From: Pseudoxanthomonas broegbernensis
GTDB taxonomy: Bacteria > Pseudomonadota > Gammaproteobacteria > Xanthomonadales > Xanthomonadaceae
Length of the DNA stretch: 64,000 nt
Direction of reading: 5' to 3'
Assembly (NCBI RefSeq): GCF_014202435.1
Contig: NZ_JACHGU010000002.1
Coordinates: 124,001-188,000 of the forward strand
Position 1 is the stretch's first letter; each line of letters opens with the position of its first letter. Made by a program: the position numbers and the translations under genes. A model generated the notes under the pieces. That model was not told the origin of the DNA. It did not search any database and saw only the letters and a list, made by a program, of their open reading frames with translations. Below are positions 36,855 through 44,778 of this stretch, one piece after another.

Positions 36855-39068
36855 ATGCAGACTTTGCCTCCCGCCGACGAGCTGGCCAGCCGCAACCTCG
36901 ACCTGCTGAACCAGGTCAGGGAGACGGTGGTGATGCCGCTGGCCGACGACTTCGCCTGGGCGCTGGACGGCCTCGGCCAGGGATTGTTCCGGGAGGCGGA
37001 CAGCGCACCGGCGGCGCGGCAGAAGGACTACCTCGACGCCATCCAGGAGCTGCGCCGCGAGCGCGAGCCGATCATCGCCCGTTTCCGCGCCCACCTGGCC
37101 AAGGCCTGGCAGGCGCTGGAAAGCGGGCGGCCGCTGTCGGTGGAGCGTACCCTGGCCCGTGGCAATGATCTCACCCTGGTGGCGGCCGACGAACTGGAAG
37201 TGCGACTGGCGGTCCGCAGCCTGGCCGGCGCGATCCAGCAGCGCTGGCGGCCGGAGCTGATGCGCCTGGACCGCTACCTGGGCTGGATCGCCGGCGGCCT
37301 GCGCTTGAATGGGGACAACAACCCGGTCGGCCCGGAGCACCTGGGAGTGGCGGTCTACGCGGCCTTCTCCGGCCTGCGCATCGCGCCGTGCGCGCGACTG
37401 GCCGCCGTGCGCCTGTGCGAGGGGGCGCTGGTGACCCGCGTGGGCGCGCTGTACGAAGTGCTGGAGCAGTGCTTGATTGCCCTGACCCGCGAGACCGACC
37501 TGCCCAGCGGCCGCACGCGCCGCCGCGGCATCCCCCGCGCCGGGCAGGCACCCGCGGCGCCGGCGGAGGACTGGATCGGCCGCTTCTTCAGCCATTGGCA
37601 GGGCGCGCGCGGCGCGGCGCCGGTGGCGGCCGGGCTGGACGCGCACGTCCGCGACGACCGCGAACTGCTGCCGCCGGGATTGCGCGGCCTGTTGCAGGCC
37701 GCCCGCGGCGGCCATCGCGCGGCGGGGGAGGGCGATGCGTGCCGCACGCTCTCGCCGCGCGAACTGTCCTCGGTGCTGTCGCTGCTGCAGACCAACGAGC
37801 ATGCCGGCTTCGACCAGGTCGATGCGGCCGGCGATCTGGTCCAGGGCCTGCACCAGCAGGTGCTGGCGCAGGCCGCCACCCTGGGCATCGACCCGGCCAG
37901 CGTGCGCCTGGACCCGGCCGACCGGGACGGGCTGGACCTGGTGGCGATGCTGTTCGCGGCCATGCTGGACCAGTCCGTGTTGACGCCCGACATCCGCCCG
38001 GTGCTGGGCCAGTTGCTGGTGCCGGTGGCCAAGGTTGCGCTGCAGGACCCGCGCCTGTTCGTGCGCGACAGCCACCCGGTGCGGCGCCTGCTGAACCTGC
38101 TGGCCGAGGCCTGCGACGGCAACCCCGGCGAATCGGCCGCCGAACTGGCGCTGCTGGCCCAGGTGCGGGCGGCGGCCGGGCGCATCGTGGAGGACTTCGA
38201 CGAGCATCTGGGCGTGTTCCTGGCCGCCGAGACCGAGTTTGCCGCCTACTACGAGCAATACCGGCGCCGGGTGGAAATCGCCGAGCGCCGTGCGGCCGAA
38301 CTGCAGCGCGCCGAGGAGCGCCGCGTCCAGGCGCGCACCCGCGCGGCGGAGGAACTGGAGCGCCGCGTGGGCGGCGTGGCCCTGCTGCCGGCGCTGGAAG
38401 GATTCCTGCGCCGGCCGTGGACGCAGCAGGTCGAGCGCGCCGCCTTGCGCGCCGAGGGCGACAGCCCGGCGCTGCATGACGCGCTGGCGCTGGCCGACGG
38501 GCTGCTGCGGGCGCACGCCGCGGCCGGCGCCGGCACGCCCGAGGCGGCCGCCTGGCTGGAGTCGCAGCACCCGCAACTGCAGCGCGCCTATGCCGAGGCC
38601 GGCCTGCCGGGCGCCGCCGCCGAGGCGGCCGCCACCGCCCTGCGGGATGCGCTGCTGGGAAGGGCGGCCACCGGCGCGGTGGCCGCCCCGGAACTGCCGC
38701 CGCCGCCGGAATCCCAGGTCCCGGCGGCCGACGAGGCCGCCTCGCCGCTGCCGGACGAACCCCCGGAGGCGCTGGGCTTCGACGTCCAGACCGTCGAGTA
38801 TTTCCAGGCCCTGCCGCTGGGAACCTGGCTGGACTTCGTCGACCGCCATGGCCGGACCCAGCCGGGCAAACTGTCCTGGGTCAGCCCCATCTCCGGGCGG
38901 CGAATGTTCGTCAACCGGCGCGGCGCCCGCTTCTGCCTGGCCTCGCCCGAGCAACTGGCGGCCATGGTCCGGCTGGGCCGGCTGCGCCTGCACCGCGAGG
39001 AGGATGCCTTCTACAGCGCCATGCAGGACGTGCTGGACCGGCTGGAAGAGCCGGGGGCGGCCGTATGA
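36855..39068 (+). CDS. DUF1631 protein, copy 1
   Basis: A 737-residue cytoplasmic protein of the DUF1631 family, sometimes misnamed thymidine phosphorylase. It is mainly helical, with a charged helix EYRRR-VEIAERRAAELQRAEERR near 470-500 and a conserved C-terminal module (about 645-710) containing LPLGTWLDFVDRHGR and QPGKLSWVSPIS, FVNRRGARFCLASPEQLA and MVRLGRLRLH. Function is not known. The ATG at 36855 lacks a clear ribosome site, but the next gene encodes a paralogue that aligns from the same region. Transcribed divergently from the nitroreductase operon. Confidence 0.88.
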   Translation: MQTLPPADELASRNLDLLNQVRETVVMPLADDFAWALDGLGQGLFREADSAPAARQKDYLDAIQELRREREPIIARFRAHLAKAWQALESGRPLSVERTLARGNDLTLVAADELEVRLAVRSLAGAIQQRWRPELMRLDRYLGWIAGGLRLNGDNNPVGPEHLGVAVYAAFSGLRIAPCARLAAVRLCEGALVTRVGALYEVLEQCLIALTRETDLPSGRTRRRGIPRAGQAPAAPAEDWIGRFFSHWQGARGAAPVAAGLDAHVRDDRELLPPGLRGLLQAARGGHRAAGEGDACRTLSPRELSSVLSLLQTNEHAGFDQVDAAGDLVQGLHQQVLAQAATLGIDPASVRLDPADRDGLDLVAMLFAAMLDQSVLTPDIRPVLGQLLVPVAKVALQDPRLFVRDSHPVRRLLNLLAEACDGNPGESAAELALLAQVRAAAGRIVEDFDEHLGVFLAAETEFAAYYEQYRRRVEIAERRAAELQRAEERRVQARTRAAEELERRVGGVALLPALEGFLRRPWTQQVERAALRAEGDSPALHDALALADGLLRAHAAAGAGTPEAAAWLESQHPQLQRAYAEAGLPGAAAEAAATALRDALLGRAATGAVAAPELPPPPESQVPAADEAASPLPDEPPEALGFDVQTVEYFQALPLGTWLDFVDRHGRTQPGKLSWVSPISGRRMFVNRRGARFCLASPEQLAAMVRLGRLRLHREEDAFYSAMQDVLDRLEEPGAAV

Positions 39069-39213
39069 ACGGACATGGACCGGAAATTTTCGATTCATGC
39101 GAACTGCCCACTGCATCACGGTCCCTGGCCGTGCCAGCACGTAGGATGCAGGTGCGGAAATGGGGATCCGTGTTCGTCCCGATGTTTGTATCGCCCGTGC
39201 GGGAGCTAGGCGC

Positions 39214-41571
39214 ATGAGTCCAGTCCAAGCCGATCCCAGTTCCTCCACCCGCGACGCCGTGCTGCTGGCACAGGCCCGGGATGCCTTCCTGCCCGGGCTG
39301 AGCGACGTGTTCGCCGCGGCGGTGGCGCGCTACGACGATGTCCTGTTCGATCGCGCCGAGCACGCCGGCGGCTCGCAACTGCTGTTCCTGGACGGCATGC
39401 GCGAGCTGCGCCGCCACCGCGAGGAGATCGCCACCCGCTTCCGTACCCAGCTCGGCCTGGCCTGGCAGTCGCTGGAGATGGGTGCGCCGCTGTCGGCCGA
39501 GGCCGCGCTGTCCAGCCAGGCGTCCGGTTTGAGCCTGGTGCCCGAGCACGAGCTCGAATCGCGCCTGGCGGTCCGCAACCTGGCCGGGGTGATCCTGCGC
39601 GACTGCAAGCAGGTGCTGGCGCGCCTGGACCGCCGCCTGGGCTGGATCGCCGGCGGCCTGGAACTGGAGGCCGACAGCAATCCCCTCGGCCCCGAGCACA
39701 TCGGCGTGGCCGTGCACGAGGCCTTCGCCAACTGCGAGCTGGCGCCGGAAGTGCGCCTGGTGCTGATCAAGCTGTGCGAGCGCGATCTGGCGCCGGCCGT
39801 CTCCAAACTCTACGAACTGCTCGACCAGCGCCTGGTCCGCGCCGGCGTGCTGCCGGGCGGCCCGGCCACGGCGCGTCCCCGGGCGCGTCCGGCCGCGCCC
39901 GCGTCCGCCGCCGAGCCGTTGTTCGACCAGGTGCCCGAGGAACCCCACGCCGGCTATGGCGGCGGCTGGGCCGAGCAGGCGGGCGACGAGCATTCGCCCG
40001 CCTGGGCGACGCGCTTCATGCAGCGCTGGGGCGAGACCCGCGGCGCGATGCAGGGTGCCGGCGGCTTCGACGCACCACAGGGACATGCGCCCGGGCCGGC
40101 CGGCGGCGCGCCGGGCATGTTGCTGGACGCGCTGCACCAGTTGCTGCAGCAAAGCCGCGAACTGCGCGGCGGTGCCGAGCAGGCCGCCGGCAGCGTTCAC
40201 GCGGCGCAATCGCAGCAGCGCCCGCTGAGCCAGCGCGAGATGCTCTCGGTGCTGTCACTGCTGCAGGCCACGCCCAGCGCAACCTTGCGCGCGGCCATCG
40301 GCGACGAGCGCGAGTCGCTGTCGCAGCGGCTCAAGAGCGAGGTGCTGTCCAATGCCAGCCAACTGGGCATGGACCCCTCCAGCACCCGCCTGGACCCGAA
40401 GGACGAGGACGCGATCGACCTGGTCGGCATGCTGTTCGACGTGCTGCTGGACGAGCGCGACCTGGCCGGCCGCCCGCGCGAGCTGATCGGCCGGCTGGTG
40501 GTGCCGTTTGTGAAGGTGGCGCTGCTGGACCGGCGCATGTTCGTGCAGAAGACCCATCCGGCCCGGCGTCTGCTCAACGCGCTGGCCGAGGCCTGCGAGG
40601 GCAACCAGGGCGAGAGCGCGGCCGAGCGCACCCTGCTGGCCAAGGTGGAGGAGGTCATCGAGCGGCTGGTGACCGAGTTCAACGAGAACCTGGCCATCTT
40701 CATGACCCTGGAGGAGGAGTTCCGCGACTTCCTCGAACAGCACCGGCGCCGGGTCGAGATCACCGAGCGCCGCGCCACCGAGATCCAGCGCGGCCAGGAA
40801 CGCCTGGAACTGGCGCGCACGCGCGCCCAGTCCGAGCTGGCCATGCGCACCGAGGACCTGCACCTGCCGCAGGCGGTGGCCGATTTCCTGCGCAATCCGT
40901 GGCAGCACCACGTGACCCTGTCGCTGTTGCGCGACGGCGAGGACGGCGAGGCGTTCGTCGAGGCGATGGCCCTGGCCGACGGCCTGCTCGACGAAGTGGC
41001 CGAGGCCCAGCGCCACATCGTCGGCAAGCCGTGGCTGCAGGCCTGGCAGCCGGGCCTGCGCAAGGTGTTCGCCAGCATCGGCCTGCACGGCGATGCGGCC
41101 GACGCGGCGATCGGCGCGCTGCACGACACCCTGCAGGCCGTGGCCGCCGCGCGCCCGGAACTGGAAAAGCCGCTGCCGGAACTGCCCGAGGTGGCGCTGC
41201 CGCAGCCGGCGGCGGTGGAGCAGAGCCCGATCGAACTGGTCGGCGGCACCGACACCCTGGACTTCGACAACGCCGACGCGGCCCGCATCCGCAGCCTGCC
41301 GGTGGGGACCTGGCTGGACTTCATCGACAAGGACGGCCGCGTGCAGCCGGGCAAGCTGTCCTGGATCAGCCCGATCTCCTCGCGCCTGCTGTTCGTCAAC
41401 CGCCGCGGCGTGCGCTTCTGCGTGGCCTCGCCGGAGGAGCTTGCGGTGATGGTGCGGCTGGGCCGGTTGCGCAGCCACGTGGTCGACGACGGCGCCTTCG
41501 ACAGCGCGATGCAGGGCGTGATCGACCGCCTGGACACGCCGCCGCCGCCGCCGTCGGTCACCTTGCACTGA
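39214..41571 (+). CDS. DUF1631 protein, copy 2
   Basis: A 785-residue paralogue of the preceding gene, 145 bp downstream. Shared landmarks in the same order include RLDRRLGWIAGGLELEADSNPLGPEHIGVAV, SQREMLSVLSLLQ, LDLVGMLF-type segments, FVQKTHPARRLLNALAEACEGNQGESAAE, the helix RRRVEITERRATEIQRGQERLE and the C-terminal LPVGTWLDFIDKDGR...QPGKLSWISPISSRLLFVNRRGVRFC. Copy 2 is longer, mostly from a Pro/Ala/Gly linker around 220-320. The ATG at 39214 has GGAG upstream and is preferred to an ATG 18 codons earlier. Function is unknown; tandem retention suggests non-identical or hetero-oligomeric roles. Confidence 0.88.
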   Translation: MSPVQADPSSSTRDAVLLAQARDAFLPGLSDVFAAAVARYDDVLFDRAEHAGGSQLLFLDGMRELRRHREEIATRFRTQLGLAWQSLEMGAPLSAEAALSSQASGLSLVPEHELESRLAVRNLAGVILRDCKQVLARLDRRLGWIAGGLELEADSNPLGPEHIGVAVHEAFANCELAPEVRLVLIKLCERDLAPAVSKLYELLDQRLVRAGVLPGGPATARPRARPAAPASAAEPLFDQVPEEPHAGYGGGWAEQAGDEHSPAWATRFMQRWGETRGAMQGAGGFDAPQGHAPGPAGGAPGMLLDALHQLLQQSRELRGGAEQAAGSVHAAQSQQRPLSQREMLSVLSLLQATPSATLRAAIGDERESLSQRLKSEVLSNASQLGMDPSSTRLDPKDEDAIDLVGMLFDVLLDERDLAGRPRELIGRLVVPFVKVALLDRRMFVQKTHPARRLLNALAEACEGNQGESAAERTLLAKVEEVIERLVTEFNENLAIFMTLEEEFRDFLEQHRRRVEITERRATEIQRGQERLELARTRAQSELAMRTEDLHLPQAVADFLRNPWQHHVTLSLLRDGEDGEAFVEAMALADGLLDEVAEAQRHIVGKPWLQAWQPGLRKVFASIGLHGDAADAAIGALHDTLQAVAAARPELEKPLPELPEVALPQPAAVEQSPIELVGGTDTLDFDNADAARIRSLPVGTWLDFIDKDGRVQPGKLSWISPISSRLLFVNRRGVRFCVASPEELAVMVRLGRLRSHVVDDGAFDSAMQGVIDRLDTPPPPPSVTLH

Positions 41572-41581
41572 GCGCGCCGGC

Positions 41582-41598
41582 GAGGGCCTTTGGCCCTC
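41582..41598 (+). terminator. Hairpin after DUF1631 copy 2
   Basis: GAGGGCC-TTT-GGCCCTC, a perfect seven-bp stem 11 bases after the stop, overlapping a CCTCCATGGAGG palindrome. There is no T-tract. Confidence 0.5.
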
Positions 41599-41657
41599 CA
41601 TGGAGGTTGCAGGACGGCGCACGCGGTCCGAGGCGCGTTCTCGCCCGTCGCCCGGAT

Positions 41658-41691
41658 GTCCCGCGACACCCCCTCCGACGTGTCGCGGGAC
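41658..41691. repeat. Perfect 12-bp inverted repeat upstream of pntAA
   Basis: GTCCCGCGACAC (41658-41669) and GTGTCGCGGGAC (41680-41691) are exact complements around a ten-base spacer, 84 bp before the pntAA start and about 40 bp before a GCTAGCAT -10-like box (41734). It may be an operator or a second terminator for the DUF1631 transcript. Confidence 0.6.
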
Positions 41692-41775
41692 GGATGAAAC
41701 CATCGCCGGGCCACCGTCGAGCCCTCGCGTTTTGCTAGCATCGCGGATTCGATCTGGACCGTGACGAGGGGATGC

Positions 41776-42891
41776 ATGGCGGTTGAAGTGCTGGTGCTGA
41801 GGGAATCGGCCGCCGGGGAACGGCGCGTGGCGGCGACGCCCGAGACGGTGAAGAAGCTGCTGGCGGCCGGCGCGCAGGTGCGGGTGGAGGCCGGCGCGGG
41901 CCTGGACGCGGGCATCACCGACCAGGCCTATCTGGATGCCGGGGCGCAATTGGCCGGTGCCGATGCGCGCGCGCAGGCGGACGTGGTGCTGTGCGTGCAG
42001 TCGCCGCCGGCCGAGGCCATCGCGGGGCTGAAGCAGGGCGCCGCCCTGATCGGGCAGTTGCAGCCGCAGGCCGACCAGGCGCGTGCGCAGGCGCTGCAGG
42101 CGCGCGGCCTGCGGGTCTTCCCGCTGGAGCGGCTGCCGCGCACCACCCGTGCGCAGGCGATGGACGTGCTCAGCTCGCAGGCCGGCATGGCCGGCTACAA
42201 GTCGGTGCTGATCGCCGCGCAACTGGCGCCGCGCTTCTTCCCGATGCTGACCACCGCCGCCGGCACGATCCGGCCGTCGAAGGTGCTGATCGTCGGCGCC
42301 GGCGTGGCCGGCCTGCAGGCCATCGCCACCGCGCGCCGCCTGGGCGCGCAGGTGGAAGGCTTCGACGTGCGCCCGGAGACGCGCGAGCAGATCGAATCGC
42401 TGGGCGGCAAGTTCCTCGACCTGGGCGTGAGCGCCGCGGGCGAGGGCGGCTACGCGCGCCAGCTCACCGAGGAGGAACGCGCCGAGCAGCAGCGCCGCCT
42501 GGCCGAGCACATACGCGGCGTGGACGTGATCGTCTGCACCGCGGCGGTGCCGGGACGGCCGGCGCCGAAGATCGTCACCGCGGCCATGGTGGCCGGCATG
42601 AAGCCGGGCAGCGTGATCGTCGACCTGGCCGCCGAGACCGGCGGCAACTGCGAACTGACCCGGCCGGGCGAAACGGTCGAGCAGGGCGGTGTGACGGTGG
42701 CCGGCCCGCTCGACCTGGCCAGCATGGGCGCGGTGCATGCCAGCGAGATGTTCGCGCGCAACGTCTACAACTTCGTCGCCCTGTTCCTCAAGGACGGTGC
42801 GCTCTCGTTCGACTGGGACGACGAGTTGCTGGCCAAGACCGCATGGCCCGAAGCGCCGGTGGTGAAGGCAGCCGAGGCCGGCGCGGCCTGA
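41776..42891 (+). CDS. pntAA: NAD(P) transhydrogenase alpha subunit, soluble part (PntAA)
   Basis: A 371-residue NAD(H)-binding domain I of proton-translocating transhydrogenase, which uses the proton gradient to make NADPH from NADH. The alanine-dehydrogenase-like fold shows RESAAGERRVAATPETV, the mobile-loop region TTRAQAMDVLSSQAGMAGYKS and the Rossmann GAGVAGLQA (174-182) ending in an acidic residue in EGFDVRPETREQ. Here the alpha chain is split: the membrane part (pntAB) and pntB are 1.6 kb downstream beyond an inverted sigma-factor operon. The ATG at 41776 has GAGGGG just upstream. Confidence 0.93.
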   Translation: MAVEVLVLRESAAGERRVAATPETVKKLLAAGAQVRVEAGAGLDAGITDQAYLDAGAQLAGADARAQADVVLCVQSPPAEAIAGLKQGAALIGQLQPQADQARAQALQARGLRVFPLERLPRTTRAQAMDVLSSQAGMAGYKSVLIAAQLAPRFFPMLTTAAGTIRPSKVLIVGAGVAGLQAIATARRLGAQVEGFDVRPETREQIESLGGKFLDLGVSAAGEGGYARQLTEEERAEQQRRLAEHIRGVDVIVCTAAVPGRPAPKIVTAAMVAGMKPGSVIVDLAAETGGNCELTRPGETVEQGGVTVAGPLDLASMGAVHASEMFARNVYNFVALFLKDGALSFDWDDELLAKTAWPEAPVVKAAEAGAA

Positions 42892-42934
42892 CGGCGGCGC
42901 GAGGCCCCGGGCGGCACGGGCACGCCAGGGGGGG

Positions 42935-43363
42935 CTACGGCCCCTCGGGCGCCGGATGGGTGCGCAGCCATTCCTTGCGCTGCTCGGGCGTCATCTTTTC
43001 CCACCTCTGCACGAACTCGCGGCGCCGCTCCGGCGTCATCTCGCGGGTTTCGTGGAAGATCGCGCGCGCGCGCTGGCGCTGCTCGGGATTCATCTGCTCG
43101 AAGCGGCGCATGCCGCGGCGCGCGCGCTCGCGCTCGTCCGGCGGCATGTCCCGCCAGCGCCGCGCGTGCTCGAGCATGCGCGTGCGTTCGGCCGGCGAGG
43201 CGTTCCAGCGCTCGCGCAGCGGGGCGATCAGCAGTTCGCGCTGTTCGGCGCTCAGTTGCTCCCAGGCCGGCGGCGCGGCAACGGCCGGCGCGGGCGGGGC
43301 CGCCGACACGGCGTGCGGCAGCGCCAGGACGATCAGGCACACGGCGAGGCGCAGGGCGTTCAT
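42935..43363 (-). CDS. DUF3106 exported protein
   Basis: A 142-residue secreted or periplasmic protein with signal peptide (ALRLAVCLIVLALPHAVSA) and a body made of repeated charged helices of the form P-x-x-E-R-x-R-A/W, for example MPPDERERARRGMRRFEQM, MNPEQRQRARAIFHETREM and MTPERRREFVQRWEKM. This fits DUF3106; it superficially recalls Spy/CpxP chaperones but lacks their LTxxQ motifs. It is the third gene after a sigma factor and a small membrane protein, so probably belongs to that sigma factor's envelope-related circuit. Molecular function is unknown. Confidence 0.82.
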   Translation of the reverse strand: MNALRLAVCLIVLALPHAVSAAPPAPAVAAPPAWEQLSAEQRELLIAPLRERWNASPAERTRMLEHARRWRDMPPDERERARRGMRRFEQMNPEQRQRARAIFHETREMTPERRREFVQRWEKMTPEQRKEWLRTHPAPEGP

Positions 43364-43367
43364 CGTC

Positions 43368-43712
43368 TTACTCCAGGGCCAGGAGGGGGACATCGGCCGA
43401 AGCCAGCCACAGGTAGAAGCCGGGATCTTCCTGCAGCGGCCCGGTGGATTCTTCGGCCAGCACGGCGGCGGCCGGCGGCCCCGGGGGCGCCGTTTCCGGG
43501 CGCAGCACCACCGCCAGCGCCAGGGCCGCGGCGACCGCGCCGCCGGCCAGCCAGGGCGAGCGCCAGGACGCGCGCCGCGGTTCGTCGACGGCCGCCGACG
43601 CGGCCCGGCGCGCATCGCGCAGCCGCGCCATGACCGGGGCGGAGAGATGGGCCAGGGCACTGGCGTGCAGGGCCTTGGCGCGCAGGTCGAGGGGATCGGG
43701 TGCGGTCGTCAT
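43368..43712 (-). CDS. Small single-pass membrane protein, possible sigma-factor partner
   Basis: A 114-residue protein with a charged N-terminal half (residues 1-50, LRAKALHASALAHLSAPVMARLRDARRAA), one transmembrane helix (about 54-70) and a short periplasmic tail. No cysteines of a zinc anti-sigma domain are present. Its ATG overlaps the sigma-factor stop (ATGA), and DUF3106 follows at once, an order resembling sigma/DUF3619/DUF3106 operons of betaproteobacteria. An anti-sigma role is a reasonable guess from position and topology but not shown by any motif. Confidence 0.65.
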   Translation of the reverse strand: MTTAPDPLDLRAKALHASALAHLSAPVMARLRDARRAASAAVDEPRRASWRSPWLAGGAVAAALALAVVLRPETAPPGPPAAAVLAEESTGPLQEDPGFYLWLASADVPLLALE

Positions 43713-44278
43713 CGGACGTCCTCCAGTCGCGAATTCAGGGCCTGCCGCGCACGCGACAGGTGGGTTTTGACCGAGCCTTCCGAACAGCCCATGGCGCGGG
43801 CGGTGGTGGCCACGTCCAGTTCCTCCAGCACGCGCAGGGTGAAGGCTTCGCGCTGGCGTGCCGGCAGCCCGCGCAGGCCTTCCACCAGGCGCGCATAGAC
43901 CTCGTGCTGCTCGTGCGTCTGCGCCGGCCCGGCGGTGGGGTCGGCCCAGTCGATGCTGGCGTCCTCGCCGTGCGCGCCTTCGCCGGCCGGCAGCAGCCAG
44001 CGCAGGCGGAAGCGCGCGCGCCGCTGCACGTCGATGATGCGCCGGCGCAGGATGCTCCAGAACAGCGGAGTCCATTCGTTCGATGGGCGCTCGCGGTAGG
44101 CGAGCATTTTCATCATCGCGTCCTGCACCGTGTCCAGCGCGTCCTCGCGGTGGCGCAGGCCGGCCTCGGCGAAGCGGAAGGCGCGCGGGCCCACCTCCGC
44201 CAGGAAGGCGTCCAGCGACGCCCAGGCGGGCGTGGCGGCGGCTTCCCAGGCGGGGTCGAGCGGTGTGGTCACCAGCAC
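43709..44278 (-). CDS. RNA polymerase sigma factor, ECF-like
   Basis: A 189-residue group IV sigma factor. Region 2 spans about 20-95 (LRHREDALDTVQDAMMKMLAY and TPLFWSILRRRIIDVQRRARFR) and region 4 about 128-185, with the helix-turn-helix LDVATTARAMGCSEGSVKTHLSRARQAL. Target promoters are unknown. A GTG start at 44278 preceded by GAGG is used. It heads a three-gene operon with a small membrane protein and a DUF3106 protein, placed inside the pnt locus on the opposite strand. Confidence 0.9.
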   Translation of the reverse strand: MLVTTPLDPAWEAAATPAWASLDAFLAEVGPRAFRFAEAGLRHREDALDTVQDAMMKMLAYRERPSNEWTPLFWSILRRRIIDVQRRARFRLRWLLPAGEGAHGEDASIDWADPTAGPAQTHEQHEVYARLVEGLRGLPARQREAFTLRVLEELDVATTARAMGCSEGSVKTHLSRARQALNSRLEDVR

Positions 44279-44478
44279 AGCTTAGCCTCATCGGTGGCGC
44301 CGACGCCGTGGGGCGGCGGCGTGTCCAGGGACATCGACACGGCGGTTTCACCGGAAATCTCCGTGAGCCCGCTTCCCACCCGTAAACGCCTGTACGCGGA
44401 CCGCGTTGACCGGCTGTATGCCGGTTCATGCTGCGGTTATCATCGCGCCGGGCGCTGTGCCCGGGGAGCGAGGCGGTA
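44279..44478. promoter_or_regulatory. Divergent region between sigma-factor operon and pntAB
   Basis: 200 bp holding promoters in both directions. Toward pntAB there is a TTGACC (44406) and a TATCAT (44438), but the 26-bp gap between them is too long for one promoter. GTGTCCAGGGACATCGACAC (44321-44340) is a nested dyad that may be a regulator site. Confidence 0.35.
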
Positions 44479-44778
44479 ATGAACGACGGTTTTGTGGCGC
44501 TTTACATCTTCATGCTCGCAGCCATCGCGGGCCACGTGATCATCTCGCGGGTGCCGGTGATCCTGCATACGCCGCTGATGTCCGGTTCCAACTTCATCCA
44601 CGGCATCGTGCTGATCGGCGCGATGGTGGTGCTCGGCCACGCCGACACGACCCTGGAGAAGGCGATCGGCTTCGTCGCGGTGGTGCTGGGCGCGGGCAAC
44701 GCCGCCGGCGGCTACGTGGTGACCGAGCGCATGCTGGAGATGTTCAAGTCGTCCAAGAAGCCGGAGCGCAAGGCATGA
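44479..44778 (+). CDS. pntAB: NAD(P) transhydrogenase alpha subunit, membrane part (PntAB)
   Basis: A 99-residue membrane subunit corresponding to the C-terminal helices of undivided PntA. Three or four helices are visible (FVALYIFMLAAIAGHVIIS; SNFIHGIVLIGAMVVLG; IGFVAVVLGAGNAAGGYVV), and the sequence HTPLMSGSNFIHGI is characteristic. It contributes to the proton channel with PntB. Its stop overlaps the pntB start as ATGA. It is separated from pntAA by the inverted sigma-factor operon. Confidence 0.93.
   Translation: MNDGFVALYIFMLAAIAGHVIISRVPVILHTPLMSGSNFIHGIVLIGAMVVLGHADTTLEKAIGFVAVVLGAGNAAGGYVVTERMLEMFKSSKKPERKA

Noticed and set aside
38600-39068. C-terminal module of the DUF1631 proteins as a PilZ (cyclic-di-GMP) domain
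   Set aside because: It resembles a small beta-barrel, but the RxxxR and D/NxSxxG motifs of PilZ are not present in either copy, so c-di-GMP binding cannot be claimed.
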